Shown: positions 39,335-49,635 of the stretch, piece after piece
Layout of the letters: each line of letters begins with the position of its first letter
How positions within the stretch are numbered: position 1 is the first letter of the stretch
From: Falsirhodobacter deserti
GTDB taxonomy: Bacteria > Pseudomonadota > Alphaproteobacteria > Rhodobacterales > Rhodobacteraceae
Assembly (NCBI RefSeq): GCF_004015795.1
Contig: NZ_ML137218.1
Coordinates: 2,016,378 to 2,080,377, forward strand
DNA: 64,000 bases
Reading direction: 5' to 3'
Translations under genes and position numbers: made by a program
The notes under the pieces: model-generated
What the model was told of the DNA's origin: nothing
What the model saw: only the letters and a program-made list of their open reading frames with translations
The model's database searches: none

Positions 39335-41866
39335 ATGTCCTATACCCCCGCCCAGTCCGAACCCAAGTGGCAAGCAGAATGGGACAAGGCCGAGGTTTTC
39401 CTTGCCAAGCGGGACGAGTCCAAGCCCAAGTATTACGTGCTGGAGATGTTCCCCTATCCCTCGGGGCGCATCCACATGGGGCACGTGCGCAACTATACCA
39501 TGGGCGACGTGGTGGCACGCTACAAAGCCTCCTGCGGGTTTTCCGTGCTGCACCCGATGGGCTGGGACGCCTTCGGGATGCCGGCGGAAAACGCGGCTAT
39601 GGAAAAGGGCGGTCATCCCAAGGACTGGACCTATGGCAACATCGCCGTGATGAAGGACCAGATGAAGCCGCTGGGCCTGTCCATCGACTGGACCCGTGAA
39701 TTCGCGACCTGCGATCCGGAGTATTACGGCCAGCAGCAGGCGATGTTCCTTGATATGCTGAACGAGGGGCTGGTTTACCGCAAATCCGCGCAGGTGAACT
39801 GGGACCCGGTCGACATGACCGTTCTGGCGAACGAACAGGTGATCGACGGCAAGGGCTGGCGGTCGGGCGCAGTCGTGGAACGCAAGGAACTGACGCAGTG
39901 GTTCTTCCGCATCAGCGATTTTGCCGAAGATCTGCTTCAGGCGCTGGACGGGCTGGACAACTGGCCAGAAAAGGTGCGCCTGATGCAGGCCAACTGGATC
40001 GGCCAGTCGCGCGGTCTGCAATTTGCTTTCGACACCGTCGGCGCGCCCGAAGGGTTTGAAAGGCTGGAGGTTTACACCACCCGCCCCGACACCCTGCGCG
40101 GGGCAAGCTTTGCCGCGATCAGCGCCGATCACCCGCTGGCAAAGCAACTGGAGTCCGATCCGCGCATCGCTGAATTCACGGCCGAGTGCCGCAAGCTGGG
40201 CACCACCGCAGAGGCGCTGGAAACCGCGGAAAAGCGCGGCATCGACACGGGCATCCGCGTGAAGCACCCGCTGGATCCCTCGTGGGAGCTTCCGGTCTTT
40301 ATCGCGAACTTCATCCTGATGGATTACGGCACCGGCGCGATCTTCGGCTGCCCCGCCCATGACCAGCGCGATTTCGACTTCGCGCAGAAATACAGCCTGC
40401 CGATCGAGCCTGTTTTCCTGCCGCTGGAAGAAGGCATCCCGCCGGGCGCCTATGTGCCTCTGAAATCGGAAAAGGTCCGCTATCTGCGCCCCATCGCCGG
40501 AGAGGAGCAGCAGACCGGCGAGGCCGCCGTCGCCGCCGCCATCGCTTTCTGCGAGGAAAAGGGCATCGGCAAGGGCGTCACCAACTATCGCCTGCGCGAC
40601 TGGGGCCTGTCGCGCCAGCGGTATTGGGGGTGTCCGATCCCGGTCGTGCACTGCCCGTCCTGCGGCGTGGTGCCCGAAAAGAAGGAAAACCTGCCCGTCC
40701 GTCTGCCCGATGATGTGACCTTCGATCAGCCCGGCAACCCGCTGGACCGTCACCCGACCTGGCGCGACACCGCCTGCCCGTCTTGCGGCGCACCGGCCAA
40801 GCGCGAAACGGACACGATGGACACCTTCGTAGACAGCTCGTGGTATTTCGCGCGCTTCACCGCGCCGCGTGCCGATACGCCGACGACGGACGAGACGAAC
40901 TACTGGATGAACGTGGACCAGTATATCGGTGGGATCGAACACGCGATCCTGCACCTTCTGTATTCGCGCTTCTTCTGCCGCGCGATGCACCGCACCGGCC
41001 ATCTTCCGGCCGCGGCGCAGGAACCGTTCAACGCCCTGTTCACACAAGGCATGGTCACGCACGAAATCTATCTGACGCGCGACGCGCAGGGCCGCCCCGT
41101 TTATCACCTGCCCGAAGACGTGGTGGACGGCCGCACCCGCGACGGCGGTGTCCCGGTGGAGGTGATCCCCTCGGCCAAGATGTCGAAATCCAAGAAGAAC
41201 GTCGTCGATCCGATGAACATCATCGAAGCGTTCGGCGCGGATACCGCACGCTGGTTCGTGATGTCGGACAGCCCGCCCGAACGCGACGTGGAATGGACTG
41301 CCTCTGGCGCGGAAGCCGCCGCGAAGTTCCTCGCCCGTGTCTGGCGCATCGCCGACGAAATCACGCGCGACGATACGGCGGCAAATGCCGAGGATGACGC
41401 GCTGGCCCGCGCCAGCGCCCGCGCCATCGTCGATGTGACGCAGGGGATCGAGGGCTTTGCCTTCAACAAGTCGGTCGCCAAGCTGTACGAATTCGCCAAC
41501 ACGCTGTCGAAATCGAAGGCGGGCGGCGATGCCAAGCGGGATGCGATGAAGGTGATGGCGCAATTGCTGTCGCCGCTGGTGCCCCACCTGGCCGAGGAGG
41601 TCTGGCACATGCTGGGCGGAACGGGCCTGGTGGCGCAGGCCGCATGGCCCAAGGCAGACGAGGCGCTGCTGGTCGATGACAGCGTGACGCTGCCCATCCA
41701 GATCAACGGCAAGCGCCGGGCCGAGGTGACGGTGCCCAAGGACATGCCGAAGGACCAGATCGAGGCGCTGGTGCTTGCAGATGAAACCGTGATCCGCTTC
41801 CTTGAGGGCAATGCCCCCAAGAAGCTGATCGTTGTGCCGGGGCGGATCGTCAATGTCGTTGCCTGA
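39335..41866 (+). CDS. leuS: Leucyl-tRNA synthetase
   Basis: LeuRS charges tRNA-Leu. The 843-residue class I synthetase has the HIGH motif in [11 protein letters not shown] near residue 40 and [12 protein letters not shown] near residue 75. The CP1 editing domain follows, with [12 protein letters not shown] near residue 247 and [17 protein letters not shown] near residue 330. A CPSCG zinc-type insertion sits near residue 443, and the KMSKS motif [12 protein letters not shown] lies near residue 615. lptE starts 14 bp inside its end, so leuS-lptE-holA form an operon. Confidence 0.98.
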   Translation: MSYTPAQSEPKWQAEWDKAEVFLAKRDESKPKYYVLEMFPYPSGRIHMGHVRNYTMGDVVARYKASCGFSVLHPMGWDAFGMPAENAAMEKGGHPKDWTYGNIAVMKDQMKPLGLSIDWTREFATCDPEYYGQQQAMFLDMLNEGLVYRKSAQVNWDPVDMTVLANEQVIDGKGWRSGAVVERKELTQWFFRISDFAEDLLQALDGLDNWPEKVRLMQANWIGQSRGLQFAFDTVGAPEGFERLEVYTTRPDTLRGASFAAISADHPLAKQLESDPRIAEFTAECRKLGTTAEALETAEKRGIDTGIRVKHPLDPSWELPVFIANFILMDYGTGAIFGCPAHDQRDFDFAQKYSLPIEPVFLPLEEGIPPGAYVPLKSEKVRYLRPIAGEEQQTGEAAVAAAIAFCEEKGIGKGVTNYRLRDWGLSRQRYWGCPIPVVHCPSCGVVPEKKENLPVRLPDDVTFDQPGNPLDRHPTWRDTACPSCGAPAKRETDTMDTFVDSSWYFARFTAPRADTPTTDETNYWMNVDQYIGGIEHAILHLLYSRFFCRAMHRTGHLPAAAQEPFNALFTQGMVTHEIYLTRDAQGRPVYHLPEDVVDGRTRDGGVPVEVIPSAKMSKSKKNVVDPMNIIEAFGADTARWFVMSDSPPERDVEWTASGAEAAAKFLARVWRIADEITRDDTAANAEDDALARASARAIVDVTQGIEGFAFNKSVAKLYEFANTLSKSKAGGDAKRDAMKVMAQLLSPLVPHLAEEVWHMLGGTGLVAQAAWPKADEALLVDDSVTLPIQINGKRRAEVTVPKDMPKDQIEALVLADETVIRFLEGNAPKKLIVVPGRIVNVVA

Positions 41867-42338
41867 CCGTCGGTCGTTTCTTTTGCTGCTGGGGCTGGCC
41901 GGGTGCGGCTTCACCCCTGCCTATGCCCCCGGTGGCCCTGCCGAGGGGCTGCAGGGCGCCTTTCGCCTTGCCGAACCGACCGACAAGGACGGCTTCGATT
42001 TCGTGGAACGGATGGAAGAACGCCTCGGCAAGCCGGAAGCCGCCCGCTACGATCTGACCTATGCGATCAGCACCGACACGGTGGGCGTGGGCGAACAGCG
42101 CAACAACATCACCACCCGCTATAACATCACCGGCACGGTGGAATGGGGCGTGATCGACCGCGCCAGCGGTGACCGGCTGACGGGCGGATCCGTGACGAAC
42201 TTCACCTCCTATTCCGCAACGGGATCAACCGTGGCGGGACTTGCCGCACAGAAGGACGCCCATTACCGCCTGATGCGTATCCTTGCCGACCAGATCGTGA
42301 CGCGGCTTACGGCCAGCGCGGGTCTCTGGGTGCAATGA
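41853..42338 (+). CDS. lptE: LPS assembly lipoprotein LptE
   Basis: The 161-residue protein has a lipoprotein signal with LLLLGLAGC near residue 18, followed by [10 protein letters not shown], the typical LptE mature start. The rest predicts the two-helix, four-strand LptE fold and contains [15 protein letters not shown]. LptE plugs the LptD barrel that inserts lipopolysaccharide in the outer membrane. The leuS-lptE-holA order is the standard arrangement in proteobacteria, which supports the call despite weak sequence conservation. It overlaps leuS by 14 bp and holA by 4 bp. Confidence 0.88.
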   Translation: MSLPDRRSFLLLLGLAGCGFTPAYAPGGPAEGLQGAFRLAEPTDKDGFDFVERMEERLGKPEAARYDLTYAISTDTVGVGEQRNNITTRYNITGTVEWGVIDRASGDRLTGGSVTNFTSYSATGSTVAGLAAQKDAHYRLMRILADQIVTRLTASAGLWVQ

Positions 42339-43354
42339 TCCTGAAAGGGGCGGAAGCGGCGCGGTTTTTCGCCAAGCCCGATGCGGCGAAGGCCGGGCTG
42401 CTGATCTTCGGTGCGGACACGATGCGCGTGGCCCTGCGGCGGCAAGAGGTGATCGCCGCCCTTATCGGCCCCGAGGGGGAGGCCGAGATGCGCCTGACCC
42501 GCATGGCCGCGGCCGATCTGCGCCGCGATCCCGCAATGCTGATGGACGCGATAAAGGCGCAGGGGTTCTTTCCCGGCCCTCGCGTGGCGTTTGTGGAGGA
42601 TGCGGGCGATGCCCATGCACCGGTGATCGCCGCCGCGCTGAAGGACTGGAAGGCGGGGGATGCACAGATCGTGGTGACGGCTGGCAGCCTGACCGCGAAA
42701 TCCGCCCTTCGGAAGGTGTTCGAACCTGCACCCCATGCCGTGTGCATCGGCCTTTACGACGATCCCCCCAGCCGCGAGGAGATAGAGGATACGTTGCGCC
42801 GCGCCGGCCTGTACGCCATCGACCCTTCTGCCATGACGGACCTGACGGCGCTGGCCCGGGCACTTGATCCGGGCGATTTCCGCCAGACGGTAGAGAAGAT
42901 CTCGCTTTACAAGCATGGCGATGCAACGCCCCTGAGCTCTGCCGATGTGGCTGCGATGGCCCCCACCACCGTCGAGGCCGAGGTGGACGAGGTGCTGCAT
43001 GCCGCAGCCGAACATCGGGCCGACCAGATCGCCCCGCTGATGCGGCGGCTGGAAGGCCAGGGTGTGCAGCCCGTCGCCCTTTGCATCGCCGCCCTGCGCC
43101 ATTTCCGCACGCTTCACGCCGCTGCCAGCCATCCGGGCGGTGCAGCCGAAGGCATCGCCCGGATGCGTCCGCCGGTTTTCGGCCCGCGACGCGACCGGAT
43201 GCTGCGGCAGGCGCAGGGTTGGGGGATGCACCGGCTGGAACAGGCACTGGGCCTGCTGGTGGAAACCGACCTGACCCTTCGGTCGGCCACGCGGGCACCG
43301 CAGATGGCGGTGATGGAACGGGCGATGATCCGCCTTGCAATGATGCGGCGGTAG
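42335..43354 (+). CDS. holA: DNA polymerase III delta subunit
   Basis: The 339-residue protein is the clamp-loader delta subunit, which opens the beta clamp. It starts [12 protein letters not shown] with ATGA coupling to lptE. Family features are LLIFGADTMRVALRRQEVI near residue 25, FPGPRVAFVEDAGD near residue 80, SALRKVFEPAPHAVCIGLYDD near residue 125 and the helical collar domain at the C-terminus. There is no P-loop, as expected for delta. The gene partner dnaN is at the start of the window. Confidence 0.92.
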   Translation: MILKGAEAARFFAKPDAAKAGLLIFGADTMRVALRRQEVIAALIGPEGEAEMRLTRMAAADLRRDPAMLMDAIKAQGFFPGPRVAFVEDAGDAHAPVIAAALKDWKAGDAQIVVTAGSLTAKSALRKVFEPAPHAVCIGLYDDPPSREEIEDTLRRAGLYAIDPSAMTDLTALARALDPGDFRQTVEKISLYKHGDATPLSSADVAAMAPTTVEAEVDEVLHAAAEHRADQIAPLMRRLEGQGVQPVALCIAALRHFRTLHAAASHPGGAAEGIARMRPPVFGPRRDRMLRQAQGWGMHRLEQALGLLVETDLTLRSATRAPQMAVMERAMIRLAMMRR

Positions 43355-43412
43355 AAGAACACCTCGCCTTGGCATATACTGCCCGCAAAAGAAGAATGAT
43401 CGGAGCAGTGAC

Positions 43413-44114
43413 ATGAAAATCCTTGCAACCGCCGGCGCACTGGCGCTGGCCGCCGCCACCCCCGCCCTTGCACTGGAGTTCGAAGGCGGCAGCGTCACCC
43501 TTGGCTATTCCGTGTTCAACAACGACAACGATCTGTCCCGTGCAGGCCTGACGGGGCAGCTTCAGTTCGGCATCGCCCCCGGCTTCAGCGTGCAGACCGA
43601 TCTTGGCGTTTCCAAGTTCTTCGAGTTGGGCGAAACAGAGCATGACCTGACGCTGCACGGCATCTGGCATGACGGCGTCGCCGATCTGGGCCTGTTCTAT
43701 GGCGTCGAACGGATCGCGGGCGACAACAAGGACTTCTTCGGCTTCGAGGTTGGCCAGAAGACCCAGTTGTTCGATGTCGAGCTGTATCTGGGCCATGGCG
43801 AGAACTTCGACAATGACGGCATGCTGGCCGGTGTTGCGGGCCGTTATGCGATGACGCCGGCTTTCGGGTTGGGCCTGTCCTATGACCGTGCCGACATCGA
43901 TCATCTGGACATGTCGCGCGTGGCGCTGAAGGCCGATTACGCAGTGCAGCCGAACGTTTCGCTCGGGGCCGAGATCGGCCGCTTCGATGCCGATACTGAC
44001 GAAGCCTGGGGGCGGGAAACCTATTTCGGCCTGAACGCCACCATGACCTTCGGGCGCGAACAGGGCGCGACCTTCGGGCGGCGCGGCGTGCTGAACATCA
44101 TCCCCGGCCTTTAA
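43413..44114 (+). CDS. Small outer-membrane beta-barrel-like protein, function unknown
   Basis: The 233-residue product has a signal peptide (MKILATAGALALAAATPALA). About ten amphipathic beta strands follow, such as GGSVTLGYSVFNN and VELYLGHGENFDNDG. No catalytic motif is visible. The layout resembles porin-like barrels, but the last residue is leucine rather than phenylalanine, so outer membrane assembly is uncertain. It sits 58 bp after holA with a good TATACT element at 43375-43380 but no clear -35. I do not recognise the family. Confidence 0.65.
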   Translation: MKILATAGALALAAATPALALEFEGGSVTLGYSVFNNDNDLSRAGLTGQLQFGIAPGFSVQTDLGVSKFFELGETEHDLTLHGIWHDGVADLGLFYGVERIAGDNKDFFGFEVGQKTQLFDVELYLGHGENFDNDGMLAGVAGRYAMTPAFGLGLSYDRADIDHLDMSRVALKADYAVQPNVSLGAEIGRFDADTDEAWGRETYFGLNATMTFGREQGATFGRRGVLNIIPGL

Positions 44115-45225
44115 GGGCCGCGCGGCCGGCCCAGCGGCCGGTCGCCATGCATCCGGTCAAAAGGTAGCCGCCCGTCGGCGCCTCCCAGTCCAGCATCTCG
44201 CCGCAGGCGAAGGTGCCGGGCATGGATCGAAGCTCCAGATCACGCGTCAGCGCCTCGGCTCGGATGCCGCCCGCGGTGGAAATCGCCTCATCCAGCGGGC
44301 GCGGGCCGGCGAGCGGCACGGGCAGCGCCTTCAGCAGCCGCGCCAGCGCCGGTCCGTCCGGCAGCGGCCGCCCCACCTCTTGCACCAGGGCAATGGCGGC
44401 GGATGAAAGGCCCAGCTTGCGCAGCCGGTTGGCGATGCTGTCGCGGCGGGCAAGGCGATCCGCGATCCACCCCTCGTCCCGGTCCGGCAACAGGTCTAGC
44501 ATCAATGGCGCACCTTCCCGCAGGGCGCGGCTGACGGCATAGATGCCGCCCCCCTCCACCCCGCGAGCGGATATGACGAATTCCGCCCGCTCCCTCTGCT
44601 GCCCAGCGCTCAGCACCGCACCCTTGATGGGCTGGCCGAAATGCCGCGACATGTGGGAAGACCATTGCACGACGAAGCCCATGTTCGCAGGCTGGAACGG
44701 GGCCAGCGGCACGTCCAGATGGCCGGCCCATGCCCCGTCGCTGCCAAGGCGCGACCAGCTTGCCCCGCCCATCGCCAGCACGCGGACCCCGGCATCGATC
44801 CTTTGCGGGCCTTCGGGCGTGTCAAATCCGTCACCGGTCCAGCGCCACCGGGTGCGGATCGCAACGCCCATCCCGTCCAGCCGGGCAAGCCATGCCCGCA
44901 GCAAGGGAGAGCCTTTCATCACAACGGGAAACACACGCCCCGAGGATCCGGTGAACACCTCCTGCCCAAGCCCGCGCGTCCAGTCCATCACCTGTTGCGG
45001 GCCGAATTCGCGAAGCATCGGATGAAGAAAGGCGGGAAAGCGGGCAAGAAAGTCCTCCTGCGGTTCGTTCTTGGTCAGGTTCAGGCCCGATTTGCCCGCC
45101 ATCAGGAACTTCCGCGCAACAGACGGTTTCTGGTCGGCCACCAGCACGCGCATCCCGCCACGGGCCATCTCCTCGGCCGCCATCAGCCCTGCAGGGCCGG
45201 CCCCGATCACCAGCGCATCCGTCAC
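44098..45225 (-). CDS. BaiN/HI0933-like flavoprotein (TIGR03862 type)
   Basis: The 375-residue protein starts with a GTG overlapping the cysQ stop as GTGA. The FAD-binding fold is ALVIGAGPAGLMAAEEMARGG at the N-terminus, followed by KFLMAGKSGLNLTKNE near residue 50 and LAMGGASWSRLGSDG near residue 170. The C-terminal AGGIRAEALTRDLELRSMPGTFACGEMLDWEAPTGGYLLTGCMATGR is diagnostic of the HI0933/BaiN flavoproteins. The reaction is not established. The 3' end overlaps the preceding barrel-protein gene by 17 bp. Confidence 0.87.
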   Translation of the reverse strand: MTDALVIGAGPAGLMAAEEMARGGMRVLVADQKPSVARKFLMAGKSGLNLTKNEPQEDFLARFPAFLHPMLREFGPQQVMDWTRGLGQEVFTGSSGRVFPVVMKGSPLLRAWLARLDGMGVAIRTRWRWTGDGFDTPEGPQRIDAGVRVLAMGGASWSRLGSDGAWAGHLDVPLAPFQPANMGFVVQWSSHMSRHFGQPIKGAVLSAGQQRERAEFVISARGVEGGGIYAVSRALREGAPLMLDLLPDRDEGWIADRLARRDSIANRLRKLGLSSAAIALVQEVGRPLPDGPALARLLKALPVPLAGPRPLDEAISTAGGIRAEALTRDLELRSMPGTFACGEMLDWEAPTGGYLLTGCMATGRWAGRAALKGRG

Positions 45226-45989
45226 GGGGAAAGCCGCCGCAGCAGGGCGTCGTGCAAGCCGGGGGCTGCCGCAAGCACGCCTGCTGCCAGCGGGCGCGGC
45301 TGGTTGAAGACCAGCCCCGCCCCCCGCCGGTCGCTGACGCTGGCCCCGGCCCGCCGCGCGATCAGGTCGCCTGCCGCGATGTCCCATTCGAAGCTGTCCC
45401 GCAGCGACAGCATGCCGTCATGGCGCCCCTCGGCCACAAGGCACATGCGGAACGCGATGGAGGACCGGAAGCTGCGCCGCAGTTGCGGCACCCCGCCCGG
45501 CCAGTGTTCGGGCATCAGGTTGGGGCGCGTGGTCAGAAGTGACGCCCCTTCGATCCCCTTGCGGGTGCTGGCGCGGATCCGTTTTCCGTCGCGCAGCGCG
45601 GCCACGCCATCGGCGGCATAAAGACGGTCCAGCGCGGGAAGGTAAACGGCAGCGGCCACGACCGCCCCCCGCTCTGCCACGGCAAGAGAGATGGCGAACG
45701 TGTCTTCCCCCGCCATGAAGGCGCGGGTGCCGTCGATGGGATCGACGATGAACACCCGCTCTGCCGTCAGGCGGGCGGCGTCATCGGCGCTTTCTTCGGA
45801 CAGCCAGCCGTAATCGGGCCGCGCCTGCCGCAACTTCTGTTCCAGCGCATCGTTTACGGCAAGGTCGGCCTCGGTCACGGGGCCAAGATCACCCGGCTTT
45901 TCCCACACCCGAGGATCGCGCTTCCAATAGCGCAGCGCGATGGAGCCGCCCTCGCGCGCAGCCTCGATCAGCAGGTCAAGATCCGGCAA
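45222..45989 (-). CDS. cysQ: 3'(2'),5'-bisphosphate nucleotidase / inositol monophosphatase family
   Basis: The 255-residue protein has the lithium-sensitive phosphatase motifs: WLSEESADD near residue 62, the metal site VFIVDPIDGTRAFMAG near residue 80, and FEWDIAAGDLIARRAGA near residue 200. CysQ converts PAP to AMP and so protects sulfate assimilation; inositol monophosphatase activity is the alternative. It starts at a TTG inside the 3' end of pmbA (14-bp overlap). No ATG is available in frame near there, so the start is uncertain by a few residues. Confidence 0.85.
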   Translation of the reverse strand: MPDLDLLIEAAREGGSIALRYWKRDPRVWEKPGDLGPVTEADLAVNDALEQKLRQARPDYGWLSEESADDAARLTAERVFIVDPIDGTRAFMAGEDTFAISLAVAERGAVVAAAVYLPALDRLYAADGVAALRDGKRIRASTRKGIEGASLLTTRPNLMPEHWPGGVPQLRRSFRSSIAFRMCLVAEGRHDGMLSLRDSFEWDIAAGDLIARRAGASVSDRRGAGLVFNQPRPLAAGVLAAAPGLHDALLRRLSP

Positions 45990-47319
45990 GCGTCAGCCCC
46001 TCCACCAGCAGGCTGGGAACGCGGGTGGAGAGATGCGGCCGCGCATCGTTCGCAGGCGTGATCCGCATCAGCATGTCGCGCAGGTTGCCGGCGATCGTCA
46101 GCTCGTTCACGGGATAGGCGATCTGGCCGTTCTCCACCCAGAAGCCCGACGCACCGCGCGAATAATCCCCCGTGGTGCTGTTGATCGACGCGCCGATCAG
46201 CGAGGTGACCAGAAGCCCCGTGCCCATCTGGGCGATCAGGTCCGCCTTGCTGTGGCTGCCGGGGGTCAGATCCACGTTGGATGTGGCGGGGCTGGGCGGC
46301 GACATCGGCCCGCGCGAGGCGGAGGCCGTGCTGTCCATCCCCAGCTTGCGCCCCGTGGCCAGATCCAACGTCCAGCCCGTCAGCACGCCATCCCGCACGA
46401 TGTCCCGACGGCGCGAAGCAAGGCCTTCGGCATCAAAGGGACGCGAGGATGTGGCGCGGGGGCGTGTCTGATCCTCGATGATCGAAAGGCCGGCGGGCAG
46501 CACCTGTTCGCCCAAACGGTCGCGCAGCCAGCCGGACCCGCGTGCCACCGCCGCGCCGTTCACGGCCTGCAGCAGATGACCGATCAGGCTGGAGGCGATG
46601 CGTTCATCGAACAGCACGGGGAACGCGCCGGTGCGGGGGCGGCGTGCGCCCATGCGCAGCAAGGCCCGCTCGCCAGCCAGCGCGCCCACACCCGACGGAT
46701 CGGGAAGGTCGGCCTGGAAAATGCGGGATTCCGCGGCCCAGTCCCGCTCCATCCCAGTCCCCTCGCCGGTGAACGCCACGGCCGAAACGGAGCGCGAGGT
46801 GCGCATGTAGCCGCCCGAAAAGCCGTTGGTCGCCGCCAGATGCACGGCGCGGTGGCTGTAGGAGGCGGAGGCCTCCACCTGAACGATGCCGGACAAGGCC
46901 AGTGCCCCCGCCTCGGCGGCGCGGGCATCGGCTTCCAGTTCCGCCGGCGAAGGTTCGGCACTGCTGTCGGCCATTTCCAGCGCCGCCAGATCCCAGCTTC
47001 GCGCCAGCTGGTCCGGATCGGCAAGGCCTGCGAACGGGTCTTCCGGCGCCTCGCGCGCCATGGCAACGGCGCGTTCGGCGGCCATGGCAAAGCTTTGCGC
47101 CGACATGTCGGACACGGAAACGCAGGCCTGCCGCCCGCCGATCAGCACGCGCAGGCCAACTTCTATTCCTTCGGCCCGTTCGGCCTGCTCCAGCGCGCCG
47201 GACCGGATGTCGATTCCGGTCGCGCTCTGGTCGATGGCGACGGCGTCGGCGGCGGGCGCCCCGGCCTTGCGGGCCGCCTCCAGCAGCCGCGTGGTAAGCG
47301 TTTCCAGCATCTCGGACAT
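45976..47319 (-). CDS. pmbA: Metalloprotease-related protein PmbA/TldE
   Basis: The 447-residue protein is the TldE/PmbA partner of TldD. These form a heterodimeric zinc protease that processes microcin precursors and CcdA in E. coli. Family sequences are IEVGLRVLIGGRQACVSVSD near residue 50, ARRPRTGAFPVLFDERIASSLIGHLL near residue 220 and GDYSRGASGFWVENGQIAYPVNELTIAGNL near residue 395. PmbA itself lacks the HExxxH motif, which resides in TldD; none is seen here. tldD is not in this window. AGGAGG lies 5 bp before the ATG. Confidence 0.93.
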   Translation of the reverse strand: MSEMLETLTTRLLEAARKAGAPAADAVAIDQSATGIDIRSGALEQAERAEGIEVGLRVLIGGRQACVSVSDMSAQSFAMAAERAVAMAREAPEDPFAGLADPDQLARSWDLAALEMADSSAEPSPAELEADARAAEAGALALSGIVQVEASASYSHRAVHLAATNGFSGGYMRTSRSVSAVAFTGEGTGMERDWAAESRIFQADLPDPSGVGALAGERALLRMGARRPRTGAFPVLFDERIASSLIGHLLQAVNGAAVARGSGWLRDRLGEQVLPAGLSIIEDQTRPRATSSRPFDAEGLASRRRDIVRDGVLTGWTLDLATGRKLGMDSTASASRGPMSPPSPATSNVDLTPGSHSKADLIAQMGTGLLVTSLIGASINSTTGDYSRGASGFWVENGQIAYPVNELTIAGNLRDMLMRITPANDARPHLSTRVPSLLVEGLTLAGS

Positions 47320-47370
47320 CAGGGCCTCCTTTATCAGGTGGAGGTAATGCTTCGGCCCGAGACGAGCAAG

Positions 47371-48810
47371 CTATTGCAGGCGCTGCCCGTTCACCGTCAG
47401 CTGCCCGTCCTGCATCCGGATGGTGGAGGTGACGGTGTCCTTCTGCCCTTCAACGGGGCGGGCGAACATGCCCAGCATCATCCGCGCGCCCAGAGCCTGC
47501 GCTTCGGGAACAAGGCCTGCCTTCACCCCGGCATCGATCAGCCCCTGCCCGCCTTTCAGCGTCAGGTTCAGGGTGCCGTCACGCACCGTGGGGGCAGCGG
47601 GCGTGCCATCGGGGTTGGCGGGGGCGCTTTCCAGCTTTGCCTCGCCCTTGCCGGAAAGTTCGGCCCCGGCCAGTTGCAGGTGCAGCTTTTCCAGCACCAA
47701 GGACAGCGGACCGGCTAGTGCGGGATCTTCCGAAAACACCCCTTCACCGGACATCTCCATCGTCAGGTTCGCGGGATCGCGCGGCAGCGCCTTGCGCGGA
47801 TCGAACAGGCTCCACGTCGTTTCGGAGGCGACGACGTCGGTCAGCGATACGCTCATCCGCATCTTCTGACGCTCCTCCCCTTCGGAAAGCGGCAGGGTGA
47901 AAAGCGACGTGGCGCTTTCCATCTGCAGCTCGATCGGGCCGGGCACCGCGTCGCCGGTCAGGTGCAGCACCGCGTCCTCCACCGTGCTTTCCCAGTCCAT
48001 GCTGGTTTCGGTGGATACCACGTTCATCGTGCCCGCGCCGCTTTCCCCCGCCACGTTGAGGGTGCGACCCTCCTGCACCAGATCCGCTCGGAAGGTGGAG
48101 GCGGCATAGGCGAAGGCTGACTGCCCGATAAACTGCCCGGCCGGGCCAACCATCCGGTCGCTATCACCTGCGGCGCTGATGGAGACGTCCGTCATCTCGT
48201 AATCAAGGCTTTGGCGCACACCCTCGCTTTCGCCGTCCATCGTCAGATCCACGGTGGAGGCTTTGCCGCTGCCGGTCCTGGCTCCGCCGACCCAGTTCGC
48301 TGTCACGTAATTGGCGGTTACCGTGGCTTCGAACGGCACGACGGTGCCGTCGGCCTCAGTCACCTCGTTGATCTTAATCAGGATGCGCGGGGCGGTCATG
48401 TCATAGCGGACGGCCCCCGGATCGCCCGAGGCGACGGTCCGCATGTCCTGCTGCGTCATCAGCACGGACATGGTCATCGGGTCGGACTCCTCGGTCCCGC
48501 TGGTGGTGACCGTCATCGGATAATCGGCGGATCCGGTGATCTCCACCCGGCCGTCGCCCATATCGCGCAGCGCGATCCGGTCGATCGTGCCTTCCACGCG
48601 CGTTCCATCCTGATTCTGCACCGTGCGAAGGCCGCGCAGCACAAGGCTGTCGCCTTCGCGCCCGCTGCTGTCGGCGGTCAGGGTCTGCTCCCATCGGTCC
48701 GCCTCGGCCTGCCAGTCGGCCCAGACCTGTTCGGGCGTGACATCCGCCTGCGCTCCCGTGGCAAGAACAAGCGCGGCCAGGCACGTGGCCGTCAGGTAGA
48801 TGGGTTTCAT
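47371..48810 (-). CDS. DUF2125 domain periplasmic protein
   Basis: The 479-residue product has a signal peptide (LTATCLAALVLATGAQA) and no membrane anchor afterwards. The body is rich in beta strands carrying many MTVTTSG- and RMSVSLTD-like segments. The final strand domain ends GQLTVNGQRLQ. This matches alphaproteobacterial DUF2125 proteins of unknown function, which resemble repeated lipid-transfer-like or AsmA-like beta structures; that likeness is only an impression. It is the first gene of a minus-strand set with pmbA 51 bp downstream, and is divergent from the SDR gene. Confidence 0.75.
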   Translation of the reverse strand: MKPIYLTATCLAALVLATGAQADVTPEQVWADWQAEADRWEQTLTADSSGREGDSLVLRGLRTVQNQDGTRVEGTIDRIALRDMGDGRVEITGSADYPMTVTTSGTEESDPMTMSVLMTQQDMRTVASGDPGAVRYDMTAPRILIKINEVTEADGTVVPFEATVTANYVTANWVGGARTGSGKASTVDLTMDGESEGVRQSLDYEMTDVSISAAGDSDRMVGPAGQFIGQSAFAYAASTFRADLVQEGRTLNVAGESGAGTMNVVSTETSMDWESTVEDAVLHLTGDAVPGPIELQMESATSLFTLPLSEGEERQKMRMSVSLTDVVASETTWSLFDPRKALPRDPANLTMEMSGEGVFSEDPALAGPLSLVLEKLHLQLAGAELSGKGEAKLESAPANPDGTPAAPTVRDGTLNLTLKGGQGLIDAGVKAGLVPEAQALGARMMLGMFARPVEGQKDTVTSTIRMQDGQLTVNGQRLQ

Positions 48811-48893
48811 GCGTTGACCTTCCGCTGCAAATCGGTTCGCCTGAGGATCGACCGGCACGACCTGCGGGTCAAGGGCTGGGCAGGAGGGTTCGG

Positions 48894-49634
48894 ATGCCGA
48901 TGAACGGTAAGGTTGTCGCGATAACGGGCGCGGGGCGCGGCATTGGGCGGGAAGCCGCGCATGTCTTTGCCAAGGCAGGCGCAAAGGTCGTCATGCTGGG
49001 GCGGGACGAGGACAAGATGCGCCGACAGGCACCGCAGGGTGCCACCACCTTCCGCTGCGACGTGGCAAGATGGCCCGAGGTGGAGATGGCCGTTGCCAGC
49101 ATCGCCGCTGCGCATGGCAAACTTGATGTGCTGATCAACAATGCAGGCGTGATCGATCCCATCGGCGATCTGGCCACGGCCGATCCGGTTGCATGGGGCA
49201 GCGCGATCGATGTGAACCTGAAGGGGGTTTTCCACGGGATGCGCGCGGCGGTACCGGTGATGCGGGCACAGGGCGGCGGCACGATCATCACCGTCAGTTC
49301 CGGCGCGGCGCACAAACCCTATGACGGGTGGAGCGCGTATTGCGCGGCGAAGGCGGGCGCGGCGATGCTCACCCGCTCGGCCCATCTGGAAGAGGCGATG
49401 AATGGCTTGCGCGTGATGGGATTGTCCCCCGGGACCGTGGCCACCGACATGCAGCGGCGCATCAAGAACAGCGGGATCAATGCCGTCAGCCAGCTGGATT
49501 TCGCAGACCACATTCCGGCGGACTGGCCGGCGCGGGCGCTGCTTTGGATGTGCGGACCGGATGGCGACGATTATCTGGGCGAAGAGGTTTCCCTGCGCAG
49601 CGAAGACATCCGCCGCGCCGTCGGCCTGATATGA
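48894..49634 (+). CDS. Short-chain dehydrogenase/reductase
   Basis: The 246-residue SDR has the cofactor motif AITGAGRGIGREAA near residue 9, LINNAGVIDP near residue 80 and the catalytic set: serine in ITVSSGAAH and Y-x-x-x-K in YCAAKAGAAM near residue 152. R38 after the second strand (VVMLGRDE) suggests NADP rather than NAD. The substrate is unknown. The start is ATG 48894 or 48900, after CAGGAGGG. A shared hairpin terminator separates it from the convergent helicase gene. Confidence 0.9.
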   Translation: MPMNGKVVAITGAGRGIGREAAHVFAKAGAKVVMLGRDEDKMRRQAPQGATTFRCDVARWPEVEMAVASIAAAHGKLDVLINNAGVIDPIGDLATADPVAWGSAIDVNLKGVFHGMRAAVPVMRAQGGGTIITVSSGAAHKPYDGWSAYCAAKAGAAMLTRSAHLEEAMNGLRVMGLSPGTVATDMQRRIKNSGINAVSQLDFADHIPADWPARALLWMCGPDGDDYLGEEVSLRSEDIRRAVGLI

Positions 49635-49635
49635 A

